Assembly (NCBI RefSeq): GCF_000739375.1
Contig: NZ_CP006704.1
Coordinates: 4,216,001 to 4,280,000 of the forward strand
Reading direction: 5' to 3'
DNA length: 64,000 nt
DNA from: Comamonas testosteroni TK102
GTDB taxonomy: Bacteria; Pseudomonadota; Gammaproteobacteria; Burkholderiales; Burkholderiaceae_C
Part shown: in pieces, positions 26,015 through 34,222 of the stretch
Numbering within the stretch: the stretch's first letter is position 1
How the letters are laid out: every line of letters starts with the position of its first letter
The notes under the pieces: generated by a model
What the model saw: only the letters and a program-made list of their open reading frames with translations
Told to the model about the DNA's origin: nothing
Databases searched by the model: none
Position numbers and translations under genes: made by a program

Positions 26015-27196
26015 TCAGGCCAGATAGCTTTGCACCAGTTGCGTCCAGAAGGCCGCACCGATGTGCAAGGCCTTGTCATTGAAGTCGTACAGCGGGTTGT
26101 GCACCATGCAACCGCCATCCTCGCCCACGCCGTTGCCCAGCCGGATATAGGCGCCGGGACGCTTTTGCAGCATGTAGGCAAAGTCCTCGCTGCCCATGGT
26201 GGGCGTGCGCTCGCCCACCTTGTCCTCGCCCAGCAGGCTGATTGCCACCTGACGCGCGTACTCGGTCTGGGCTGCGCAGTTCACGAGCACCGGGTATTTG
26301 TGCACATAGTCGATCTCGCAACCGAGCTGGTAACTCTCGGCCTGGGCCTGCACAAAGGCCTTGATGCGCTTCTCCACCCAGCTACGCACATCGGGATGCA
26401 GGGCACGCACGCCGATCTTGAGCACTGCGCTCTCGGGCACGATGTTGAAGACCTCGCCAGCCTGGATGGAGCCCACCGTGATCACGGCTGCCTGCTGGGC
26501 ATCGAGCTCGCGCGTGATGATGGACTGCAGGCCCAGCACGATGCTGGCTGCACACTGCATGCTGTCTATGCCATGGTGCGGCATGGCGCCATGGGCGCTG
26601 CGCCCGCGCAGCGTGACGGTCACGCGATCGAACGAGGCCATGGCCGGCCCCGGGCTGATCGCCATCCTGCCCACGGGCAGGCCCGGCGCGTTGTGCAGCG
26701 CGTAGATCTCGTCGCAGGGAAACAGCTCGAACAGGCCTTCGTCCACCATGCGCATGGCACCACCCTCGTTTTCCTCAGCCGGCTGGAAGATCAGGTTCAG
26801 CGTGCCGTCGAAATCGAGCTTCTCGGCAATGTACTTTGCCGCGCACAGCAGGATGGCGGTATGTCCGTCATGGCCGCAGGCATGCATTTTCCCGGGCAGG
26901 CGGCTGGCGTAGTCCAGACCTGTTCTTTCGAGAATGGGCAAGGCGTCCATGTCGGCGCGTATGCCCAGCGACTTGCTGCCCGAGCCTTTCTTGAGCACCC
27001 CGACCACGCCGGTCACACCCAGGCCGCGATGCACCTCATAACCCCAGCGGGCCAGGGACTCGGCCACCATGTCGCTGGTGCGCGTCTCTTCGAAAGCAAG
27101 TTCGGGATGGGCATGGATGCTGCGGCGGACATCGACGAACTCGGCAGCGACCGCCTGCAGTTGCGCAAGCAAAGGGGATGGGCTTGAAATTGTCAT
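26015..27196 (-). CDS. M20-family amidohydrolase (hippurate hydrolase/HipO-like)
   Basis: The 393-residue enzyme belongs to the M20D amidohydrolases, which cleave N-acyl amino acids such as hippurate or indole-acetyl amino acids with two metal ions. Visible landmarks are RRSIHAHPELAFEE, IRADMDALPI, the metal site MHACGHDGHTAILL, FQPAEENEGGAM with the catalytic Glu, and GSEDFAYMLQKRPGAYIRLG. The lid domain spans about 185-300 (GRSAHGAMPHHGID). It sits between two Bug genes on the same strand, so it may release an amino acid and a carboxylic acid from an imported amide, the acid then passing to the CoA-transferase and acyl-CoA dehydrogenase. Confidence 0.9.
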   Translation of the reverse strand: MTISSPSPLLAQLQAVAAEFVDVRRSIHAHPELAFEETRTSDMVAESLARWGYEVHRGLGVTGVVGVLKKGSGSKSLGIRADMDALPILERTGLDYASRLPGKMHACGHDGHTAILLCAAKYIAEKLDFDGTLNLIFQPAEENEGGAMRMVDEGLFELFPCDEIYALHNAPGLPVGRMAISPGPAMASFDRVTVTLRGRSAHGAMPHHGIDSMQCAASIVLGLQSIITRELDAQQAAVITVGSIQAGEVFNIVPESAVLKIGVRALHPDVRSWVEKRIKAFVQAQAESYQLGCEIDYVHKYPVLVNCAAQTEYARQVAISLLGEDKVGERTPTMGSEDFAYMLQKRPGAYIRLGNGVGEDGGCMVHNPLYDFNDKALHIGAAFWTQLVQSYLA

Positions 27197-27364
27197 GGCG
27201 ATGGATAGTTGAAGAGCCTGGGCCCATGTCTTTCATGGGCCCGCAGGCAGTGGCTGGTGGTGCTGAACAGTGTCCCCTCGCAACCCATGCAAGAGGTTTC
27301 GAAAAGTTCTAACACGACCAGCCTGCAATGGCACGCGTTTGCTTGCATCCAAGCAACTGCAGCG

Positions 27365-28360
27365 TCAGTCCAGCGTGACACCGGCCTTTTGCACCACCTC
27401 GCTCCATTTGCCGAGTTCGCTCTTCACAAAGCCGGCCAGATAGGCGGGTTTGGTATCCACACCGCGCTCCAGACCCTGGGCCGCAAAGGCCTTCTTCACA
27501 TTGTCGGAATCCAGCGCCTTGGCATAGGCCTGGTTGAGCAGCGCGACCCGATCAGCGGCCATGCCCTTGGGGCCGACCACGCCGAAGAACACGCTCACGT
27601 CATAGTCGGGCAGGCCCTGCTCGGCGATGGTGGGAATCAGGGGCATGGCGCTGGAGCGCTTGGCCGTGGCCACGCCCAGGGCCTTGACCTTGCCGGCCTT
27701 GATATAGGGCATGGCCGTGAGGATGTCGGTGAAGGTCATCTCCACCTGACCGGCCAGCAGGTCGTTGAGAGCCGGCCCCGTGCCCTTGTAGGGCACATGT
27801 TGCAGCTCGGTACCGGCCATGCCGTTGAACAGCACCCCCGCCAGATGGGACGAGGCGCCATTGCCGGAGGAAGCAAAATTGAGCCGCCCAGGCTTGCTCT
27901 TGTCCAGCTCGATCAGTTCCTTGACGTTGCTCACCCCCAGGTTGGGCCGCACCACCAGCACATTGGGCAGATAGCCTACATAGATGATGGGCGAAAAGCT
28001 GGTGCGTGGGTCGTAGTTGATGGACCTGTACAGCGGCTTGTTGATGGCCAGCGGGCCCGATGTACCGAACATCAGCGTGTAGCCATCGGGCTTGGCGCGG
28101 GCCACGAAATCGGCACCGATATTGCCCCCTGCTCCGGCCTTGTTCTCCACGATCACGCTCTGGCCCAGTTCCTTGGTCAGCTCGGTGGCCAGAATGCGAG
28201 CCATGGCATCGGTGGGGCCGCCAGGCGGAAACGGCACGATGAAACTGATGGGTCGCTCGGGAAATTTCTCGGCGGCCTGGACATTCAAAGAGAGGCCCAG
28301 GCACAGAGCGGCACTGGCGAGCGCGGCCGGTCCGACCAGCAAACGGCGATTGATATTCAT
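27365..28360 (-). CDS. Bug/TctC-family periplasmic solute-binding protein 4
   Basis: The 331-residue Bug protein starts at ATG 28360 (MNINRRLLVGPAALASAALC) with AAGGAG 7 bases upstream; an in-frame ATG 33 codons earlier has no signal peptide after it. Landmarks are FPERPISFIVPFPPGGPTDA, VENKAGAGGNIGADFVARA, PDGYTLMFGTSG and HVPYKGTGPALNDLLAGQVE. A degenerate copy of the intergenic repeat lies between it and the upstream acyl-CoA dehydrogenase. It belongs to the minus-strand cluster that ends with the CoA-transferase. Confidence 0.9.
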   Translation of the reverse strand: MNINRRLLVGPAALASAALCLGLSLNVQAAEKFPERPISFIVPFPPGGPTDAMARILATELTKELGQSVIVENKAGAGGNIGADFVARAKPDGYTLMFGTSGPLAINKPLYRSINYDPRTSFSPIIYVGYLPNVLVVRPNLGVSNVKELIELDKSKPGRLNFASSGNGASSHLAGVLFNGMAGTELQHVPYKGTGPALNDLLAGQVEMTFTDILTAMPYIKAGKVKALGVATAKRSSAMPLIPTIAEQGLPDYDVSVFFGVVGPKGMAADRVALLNQAYAKALDSDNVKKAFAAQGLERGVDTKPAYLAGFVKSELGKWSEVVQKAGVTLD

Positions 28361-28409
28361 GACTTGTCTCCTTGGGTTGTTCGCCAATCGGTGTTGGCTT
28401 TCAAAATGC

Positions 28410-28448
28410 ATAGCTGCCGGCGCTTGCCTGTATTGCGCCAGCGCTGCT
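28410..28448. repeat. Truncated copy of the intergenic hairpin repeat (copy 2)
   Basis: The first 26 bases, from ATAGCTGCCGGCGCTTG to GTATTG, align with the left end of copy 1, and a short partly complementary segment follows (GCGCCAGCGCTGCT). It lies between the acyl-CoA dehydrogenase and Bug 4 genes. Confidence 0.45.
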
Positions 28449-28460
28449 TTGTGTGTCAAT

Positions 28461-30167
28461 TCACTTTTGCCATTCCGGCGGCACTTCGGCCGCCGCCAGC
28501 GGATCGCGCGGCAGCACGCGGTGCATCAACACCAGTTGCGACAGGCGCAAGCGCTCGGCCGAGCCCGTCTGCCTGGCTTCCCAGGCCATGGCGATGGCCG
28601 TGGTGCAGTTGTAGAGCGCGGTGGCCGCCTGACGGGCCAGCACGTCGCCTCCGTCCTGGGCAGCTCTCTCGGCCAAGGCGCTGGCGCGCTCCAATGCCTG
28701 CTCCAGCGCCTGGCGGTAGCCGGACACCAGCAGGGCCTTATCCAGTAAGGCGTGCAGATACTGCTGCAGCACCGGCAGCGAGCCCTCGCGCTTGATGGCG
28801 CGGATCACGTCCAGCGCCACGATATTGCTCGTGCCTTCCCAGATCGAGCCCAGATGCGCATCGCGCACCAGCCGTGGGTCGCTCCACTCCTCGATATAGC
28901 CACAGCCGCCACGCACCTCCATCGCGTCGCCGGTAACCTTGCGTGCATCGCGGCAGGCACGGAACTTGATCAGCGGCGTGAGAATGCGCAGCAGCGGGTA
29001 GGCCCCCTCTTCGCCCGCGTCCGAACGCATCAGCGTCTGTGCGGTCTGGAACACCATGGTGCGCGCCTGCTCGGCGGGCACGCGCAGCTTGTCGAGCTGG
29101 CGCTGCATCAGCGGCATGTCTTCAAGGCGCTTGCCGAAGGCGATGCGCTCGTGGGCAATGAACTCGGCTTCGGCCACGGCGCGGCGCATCATGCCGGCCG
29201 AGCGCACACCATTGGAGAGGCGCGAGTTGTTCACCATGTCGGCGATCTGCACAAAGCCCCGGCCCTGCTCGCCCACCAGATAGGCGGTGGCGCCTTCCAT
29301 GCGGATCTCCCCACTGGCCATGGACTTGGTGCCCATCTTGTCCTTGAGACGGACGATTCGGTAGAGGTTGTCGCTGCCATCGTCCAGAGTGCGCGGCAGC
29401 AGGAACAGGGAGATGCCTTTCATACCCGCCGGCGCCCCGTCCACGCGGGCCAGCGCCATGGCGAACTCGGCATCGGGGTTGGAGCAGAACCACTTGTCGC
29501 CGGTCAGACGCCAGGAACCGTCGATCTGCGGATAGGCCACGGTCTGCGTGTTGGCGATGTCGGAGCCCGCAGCCTGTTCGGTCATGAACATGGCGCCCTG
29601 GGCTTGGTTGTCCCAGTCCAGCGACAGCAGCTGCGGCAGGTATTTGTCCACCAGCTCGGACGTGCCGAACTTCTTGAGCGTGCGTGTCAGTGAATCGGTC
29701 ATTGACAGCGGACAGCACAGACCGAACTCGGACTGCACGAACAGATAGGTCAGCGCGTACTTGACCGCTGGCGGCATCTTGCCCTGCCAGCCCAGCATGT
29801 CGTCGCGGTGCGATATGGCCTGCAGGCCGAACTCGCCGTAAGCGATGCGCTCTAGCTCTTCATAGGCAGGGTGCTTGATGATGCGCTGGCTGTCCTGACC
29901 GGAGCGGCTGCGATGCTCAAGTGTTGGTGGATTCCTGTCGGCAATGCCGGCCAGTTCGTCGATGCGCCCGCCGGCCAGCTCACCCATGCGCTGCAGATAG
30001 GGCTGCAGGTGGGTCAGCAGATCCTCCGGCAGATAGAGTCTGAGCAGCGACTGCAGCTCAGGGTCGGTGCTGTAGAAATTGGCACCGTGGCGGTCTGGAA
30101 CGGGATGGGCTGCAGCGCTGGCAGCCAGGGCCACGGCATGCATCTGGCTCTTGTCGTTGGCGGACAT
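28461..30167 (-). CDS. Acyl-CoA dehydrogenase, AidB-like
   Basis: The 568-residue FAD enzyme has GAMFMTEQAAGSDIANTQT, the middle beta-domain segment WRLTGDKWFCSNPDAEFAMA, and the C-terminal helical domain with RGGCGYIEEWSDPRLVRDAH and GSIWEGTSNIVALDV. The long N-terminal region and this C-terminal motif resemble the AidB branch more than short-chain dehydrogenases. ATG 30167 is chosen because AGGAG precedes it and the 52 residues upstream in frame are not protein-like. It is the first gene of the minus-strand cluster down to the CoA-transferase and is divergent from a LysR gene 253 bases away. Substrate unknown. Confidence 0.88.
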   Translation of the reverse strand: MSANDKSQMHAVALAASAAAHPVPDRHGANFYSTDPELQSLLRLYLPEDLLTHLQPYLQRMGELAGGRIDELAGIADRNPPTLEHRSRSGQDSQRIIKHPAYEELERIAYGEFGLQAISHRDDMLGWQGKMPPAVKYALTYLFVQSEFGLCCPLSMTDSLTRTLKKFGTSELVDKYLPQLLSLDWDNQAQGAMFMTEQAAGSDIANTQTVAYPQIDGSWRLTGDKWFCSNPDAEFAMALARVDGAPAGMKGISLFLLPRTLDDGSDNLYRIVRLKDKMGTKSMASGEIRMEGATAYLVGEQGRGFVQIADMVNNSRLSNGVRSAGMMRRAVAEAEFIAHERIAFGKRLEDMPLMQRQLDKLRVPAEQARTMVFQTAQTLMRSDAGEEGAYPLLRILTPLIKFRACRDARKVTGDAMEVRGGCGYIEEWSDPRLVRDAHLGSIWEGTSNIVALDVIRAIKREGSLPVLQQYLHALLDKALLVSGYRQALEQALERASALAERAAQDGGDVLARQAATALYNCTTAIAMAWEARQTGSAERLRLSQLVLMHRVLPRDPLAAAEVPPEWQK

Positions 30168-30420
30168 GAAGGTCTCCTGCTGAATTCGAATACACCCTGG
30201 GGACGCGGTGCGCCTTCCTCCTGGATGGGGATGACAGCCGCGCTGCGGGACGGCGCGGCCGCCTGGACCCTTGCTCTCGGTCTCCGGGAAGGCGGCGATG
30301 GGTTCATGCGCCGTGCATCGCACAAAGAGCCTGGGACTGCTGCGAATTTCAGCACCCTGATATATTCACGTCAAATATTATTAAAATCTTTTCCAATACT
30401 TTTTATATATAGATAACAGC

Positions 30421-31330
30421 ATGGAACTGCGGCTGCTGCATTACTTCGTCACCCTGGCCGAGGAACTCCACTTCAGCCGTGCGGCCCAGCGGCTATCCAT
30501 CTCCCAGCCCCCTCTGTCGGTGGCCATCAAGCAGCTGGAGCAGGAACTGCAGGCCCAGCTGTTCGAGCGCAGCAGCAAGGGAGTACGGCTTACGGCTGCC
30601 GGCGAACATCTGCTGGGCAAGGCGCGCCAGCTGCTGGCTCTGAGTCAGCAGGCCGCACAGGAAACACGCGATGTGGCCCAGGGCACGCGCGGCCATCTGC
30701 GTCTGGGTTTCGTGGGGTCTAGCCTGTACCGCGGCCTGCCGCAGGCGCTGGAACAGTTCCAGCACAGCCACCCCCAGGTGCGCGTGGACATGCTGGAAGC
30801 CAATAGCGCGGAACAGATCCTCGGTCTGCAGCAGATGCGGCTGGACATGGCCCTGGTCCACTCCATACAGCCCCCCCGAAGGCATTGACAGTCAGCTGCT
30901 GGTGGAAGAGCCTTTCGTGGTCTGCCTGCCCGAGCAGCACCCGCTTCACGACCGTGCCTCCATCGATCTGGCCGAACTCAGGAACGACCGCCTGATCCTG
31001 TTCTCCAGCCTGGTTTCGCCGACTTATCACCAGCGCATCTACGAGATGTGCCTTGCCCATGGCTTTGCCCCCGAGGTGCGCCACGAGGTAAGACACTGGC
31101 TGTCGGTGATCTCCCTGGTTTCGTTGGGCCAGGGCGTGGCCCTGGTGCCCGAGGCGCTGGCTCGCGTGGGCATGCCGCGCCTGGTGTTCCGAGTGCTCAA
31201 GGGCAGCCATCCGTCATCGGAGATGCTGGCCATGTGGCGTCGCGCGCCCGCCAATCCGCTGGTGGCCCGCCTGCTCGCCTGCCTGCGCGCGGCCGCCGAG
31301 TCGCTGAACACCCCTGCCGACTCCACCTGA
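30421..31330 (+). pseudogene. LysR-family regulator, interrupted by one extra C
   Basis: The first frame (30421-30888) gives the LysR helix-turn-helix (LRLLHYFVTLAEELHFSRAA, LSISQPPLSVAIKQLEQEL) and the start of the effector domain. It then breaks at the seven-C run 30871-30877. Removing one C joins it to the second frame, HSIQPPEGIDSQLLVEEPFV and on to the stop at 31330, giving a normal 302-residue LysR of the CatR/BenM-like type. It is divergent from the acyl-CoA dehydrogenase across an AT-rich promoter region (about 30355-30415) and is the likely regulator of that cluster. The shift may be a sequencing error. Confidence 0.85.
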
Positions 31331-31335
31331 CTGTT

Positions 31336-31986
31336 TCAGCCATACAGATCACTGCGCACCGCCTGCTGATAATGCGCATCGAGCTCCTCAATGCTGGCAT
31401 GCTCGCCGTCCGTAGCCTCAGGGCCCGCCTGCAGCGCGGCGAAGCCGACCAGCATCTGTCCGATGCTGGGCAGCTCACTGCGCTGCGACCGGGCCGCCGG
31501 CTCCCACAACCGTGCCCGATTGACGGCCTTGCCGCAGTGAAACAGCACTTCGTCAACGCGCACCACCGTGGCGGTTTTCGGCGTTTTCTCGCCTTCATGC
31601 AGCTCCTGCAGCAGCTCGGCGGCCGCACTGACGCGAGCGCGGCCGTTGATGCGCAGAAACACCTCCAGGCCGGGGAACAGGAACAGCATGGCGACCCGCT
31701 CGTCGTGCTGAAGATTGCGCAGCGATTCGATGCGGTTGTTGCCCGGCCAATCGGCGAAGACGAGGGTTTTGTCATCCAGCACATGGACAAAGCCGGGCGG
31801 CCCGCCGCGCGGCGAAGCATCCATGCCGGCAGGGCCGGCAGTAGCCAGACAGAAAAAACTCGCCTGCTGCAGATACTGCCGATGGAAATCGACCAAACGG
31901 TCGAGCACCGCCTTCTGTATGCGCTCGCTCGGCTGCGCATACAGGGCGTCAAGTTCCACCTGCTTCGGTTTCCGGGTCTCTGACAT
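31336..31986 (-). CDS. Pyridoxamine 5'-phosphate oxidase-like FMN protein
   Basis: The 216-residue protein is a PPOX-type split-barrel flavoprotein. ASFFCLATAGPAGMDASPRG and DDKTLVFADWPGNNRIESL are the segments expected to hold FMN phosphate and isoalloxazine, and VAMLFLFPGLEVFLRINGRA completes the barrel. Family members reduce F420/FMN substrates or bind heme, and few are true pyridoxine oxidases. It is convergent with the LysR gene, only 5 bases apart, and divergent from an AraC regulator about 120 bases away, which may control it. Confidence 0.82.
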   Translation of the reverse strand: MSETRKPKQVELDALYAQPSERIQKAVLDRLVDFHRQYLQQASFFCLATAGPAGMDASPRGGPPGFVHVLDDKTLVFADWPGNNRIESLRNLQHDERVAMLFLFPGLEVFLRINGRARVSAAAELLQELHEGEKTPKTATVVRVDEVLFHCGKAVNRARLWEPAARSQRSELPSIGQMLVGFAALQAGPEATDGEHASIEELDAHYQQAVRSDLYG

Positions 31987-32109
31987 CTGGACTACTCCTT
32001 CTAAAGAGCAGCGAGCCTAAGGCAGAGCCCTCTGGCGGCTATAGAATTGTTCAGCCATTGAATAGCGGAAATCCGCCAAACTGATTGACTGCCTGCCATC
32101 CATCTCGCA

Positions 32110-32910
32110 ATGTCCGACCTGCTGGAATTACTGCAACCTCATCTGGATGACGACGCCGGCCCGGTCATCCTCGCGGCCACTCGCTGGCAGGCGCAGGAGC
32201 TGTCCTCCGAAACGCATCAACATGCGCGCGGCCAGCTGTTTGGCTCGCTGCGCGGCCTGATCTCTGTGACTGTGGAAGACGGCGTCTGGATCGTGCCCGC
32301 CATCCACGCCGTCTGGCTGCCGCCCCACCATCGGCATTCGGGCCGCTCGTTCGGACCCTACCATGGCTGGAGCGCCTATATCGCTGAGCATGCCTGCGCC
32401 GATCTGCCCGCCAGGCCTTGCACCTTGCGCGTCTCTGGCCTGCTGCGCGAAGCGGTGTTGCGCCTGGCGGCCGGCTGGACTCACCCGGCACAGCCATTGC
32501 GCTCGCCCGAGCTCGACAATGTGTCCAGTGTGGTGCTCGACGAAATCCGCCACCTGCCAAGGCAGGCCCTCCTGGGCCTGCCCTTGCCTAGCGATTGGCG
32601 CGTGCAGCGCATTGCCCAGGCAATGATCCAGAACCCGGCCGATACCCGTGATCTGACGGCCTGGGCCGACTGGGGAGCGCTGAGCACCCGCACGCTGAGC
32701 CGCCGCTTTGTGGCAGAAACCGGCTACAGCTTCAGCGCCTGGCGCCAGCGCATGCGCCTGCTGCGCTCCCTGGAACTGCTGGCTGAAGGCGTGCCGGTCA
32801 GCCATATCGCACTCGATCTGGGCTGGGCCAGCCCCAGTGCCTTTATCCAGTTGTTCAAGCGCGAGTTCGGAGAAACACCGGGCATTTACCGCGCACGGCT
32901 GGGATCCTGA
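32110..32910 (+). CDS. AraC-family transcriptional regulator with cupin N-domain
   Basis: The 266-residue regulator has a cupin-like sensor domain (about 15-120; HQHARGQLFGSLRGLISVTV and WIVPAIHAVWLPPHHRHS) and a C-terminal AraC DNA-binding domain with two helix-turn-helix motifs (LTAWADWGALSTRTLSRRFV; SHIALDLGWASPSAFIQLFK). The short cupin resembles the NimR/YdeO-like branch. It is divergent from the PPOX gene. Effector unknown. Confidence 0.88.
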   Translation: MSDLLELLQPHLDDDAGPVILAATRWQAQELSSETHQHARGQLFGSLRGLISVTVEDGVWIVPAIHAVWLPPHHRHSGRSFGPYHGWSAYIAEHACADLPARPCTLRVSGLLREAVLRLAAGWTHPAQPLRSPELDNVSSVVLDEIRHLPRQALLGLPLPSDWRVQRIAQAMIQNPADTRDLTAWADWGALSTRTLSRRFVAETGYSFSAWRQRMRLLRSLELLAEGVPVSHIALDLGWASPSAFIQLFKREFGETPGIYRARLGS

Positions 32911-33096
32911 ACCCCGGAAAGCGGCGCGTGCGTCACGGTTGCGCCACTGGCAACGCAGCCACCGGGGGTTCAGACACTTCATGACGAAAGAGCTTCGCGA
33001 AACCGGGCTCTTGCCATGAGCGTCCCCGCCATCCGCCTTGCAGGATTCAGCGCCCTGCGTATTGCCTGCGCAACTTCTACAAAACTGCCCGTCGAT

Positions 33097-33123
33097 CAAA
33101 TGGTTGTATCATACAACCATTTG
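33097..33123. promoter_or_regulatory. 27-bp perfect palindrome, autoregulatory MarR operator candidate
   Basis: CAAATGGTTGTAT and ATACAACCATTTG are exact inverted repeats around a single C. The dyad ends 9 bases before the MarR-GNAT start codon and touches its ribosome binding site GAGG (33123-33126). The TTGTATxATACAA core is of the kind bound by MarR dimers. Confidence 0.75.
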
Positions 33124-33132
33124 AGGAAATCT

Positions 33133-34080
33133 ATGTCAAACGAACCGTCTCTAGTCGAGCAGATACGCGCTTACTCACGCTCCATGGCGCGTGATTGGGG
33201 CTTCATGGGCGAAAGCATTGCAGGCGCAGACCTCTCCCCGTCCGCCGTGCATGCGCTTCTTGAAATTGAAGAAGGCAATGTCAACGCCAAGGACCTTGGG
33301 ACAATGCTTCGACTGGAAAAATCCAGCGTCAGCCGGATGCTGCGCAAACTGGTGGAAGCCGGCGATGTCAGTGAGTCACCTGACCTCCACGACAGCCGGC
33401 TCAAGCAGCTGTCGCTGACTCCTGCGGGCAGGTTGCGCGTCGAATCCATTCATGCACATGCTCGCGCACAGGTCACGCATGCCCTGGAACGCTTGAACCC
33501 GGGACAGAAGCACACCGTCTCGAAGGGCTTGCAGCTTTACAGCGCTGCACTGTCGTCCCGGATTCAAGGCGACAAGGAAAAGCCGGTCGTGGAGCTCGTG
33601 AGCGGCTATCAGCCGGGAATCATTGCTCGCATCACCCAGATGCATGCGCAGTACTACTCTCGCGAAGCCGGGCTGGGCCAGCGTTTTGAATCCGTTGTTG
33701 CCGCGGGCCTGGCCGAGTTCTCAGATCGCCTGAATCACTCCCAAAACCGGATCTGGACCGCCATGCATGAAGGAGAAATCATTGGCTCGGTTGCCATTGA
33801 TGGCGAAGACCTCGAGCCCGGCATTGCACACCTGAGGTGGTTTATCGTCGATGACAGCGTGAGGGGAAGCGGTGCAGGGAGACGGCTGCTGAGTGCAGCA
33901 CTCGAATTTGTCGACCAGCAGAAGTTTCGAGAGACACAGCTTTGGACATTTAGCGGGCTCTCTGCGGCTCGCCATCTGTACGAGTCATATGGCTTCAAGT
34001 GTGTTGAAGAGTGGGTTGGCGATCAGTGGGGCAAACAGATGCTGGAGCAGCGATTCTCCAGAGTCGGCTCCGGCAGCTAG
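33133..34080 (+). CDS. MarR-GNAT fusion protein
   Basis: The 315-residue protein joins an N-terminal MarR winged helix-turn-helix (about 5-145; LSPSAVHALLEIEEGNVNAK, LRLEKSSVSRMLRKLVEAGD, DSRLKQLSLTPAGR) to a C-terminal GNAT acetyltransferase (about 160-310; acetyl-CoA loop FIVDDSVRGSGAGRRLLSAA, then AARHLYESYGFKCVEEW). ATG 33133 follows TGAGGAAATCT. An upstream in-frame ATG would run through the 27-bp palindrome. Such fusions are thought to acetylate a small molecule or protein and sense the outcome. The operator directly upstream implies autoregulation. No other gene of the strand is close, so it is probably monocistronic. Confidence 0.9.
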   Translation: MSNEPSLVEQIRAYSRSMARDWGFMGESIAGADLSPSAVHALLEIEEGNVNAKDLGTMLRLEKSSVSRMLRKLVEAGDVSESPDLHDSRLKQLSLTPAGRLRVESIHAHARAQVTHALERLNPGQKHTVSKGLQLYSAALSSRIQGDKEKPVVELVSGYQPGIIARITQMHAQYYSREAGLGQRFESVVAAGLAEFSDRLNHSQNRIWTAMHEGEIIGSVAIDGEDLEPGIAHLRWFIVDDSVRGSGAGRRLLSAALEFVDQQKFRETQLWTFSGLSAARHLYESYGFKCVEEWVGDQWGKQMLEQRFSRVGSGS

Positions 34081-34222
34081 GACTGTTTTCCTGATCAGCG
34101 CGCTTTTTGGCCAGCCACTTCGACACCTCAACTGAGGCCGCGATCATGCCGATGGCTGAAATGGACAGCTGCGAACCTCGTGAGCCTATCCAAAGCCGCC
34201 AGCACAGCCCACCGATTGGAGA

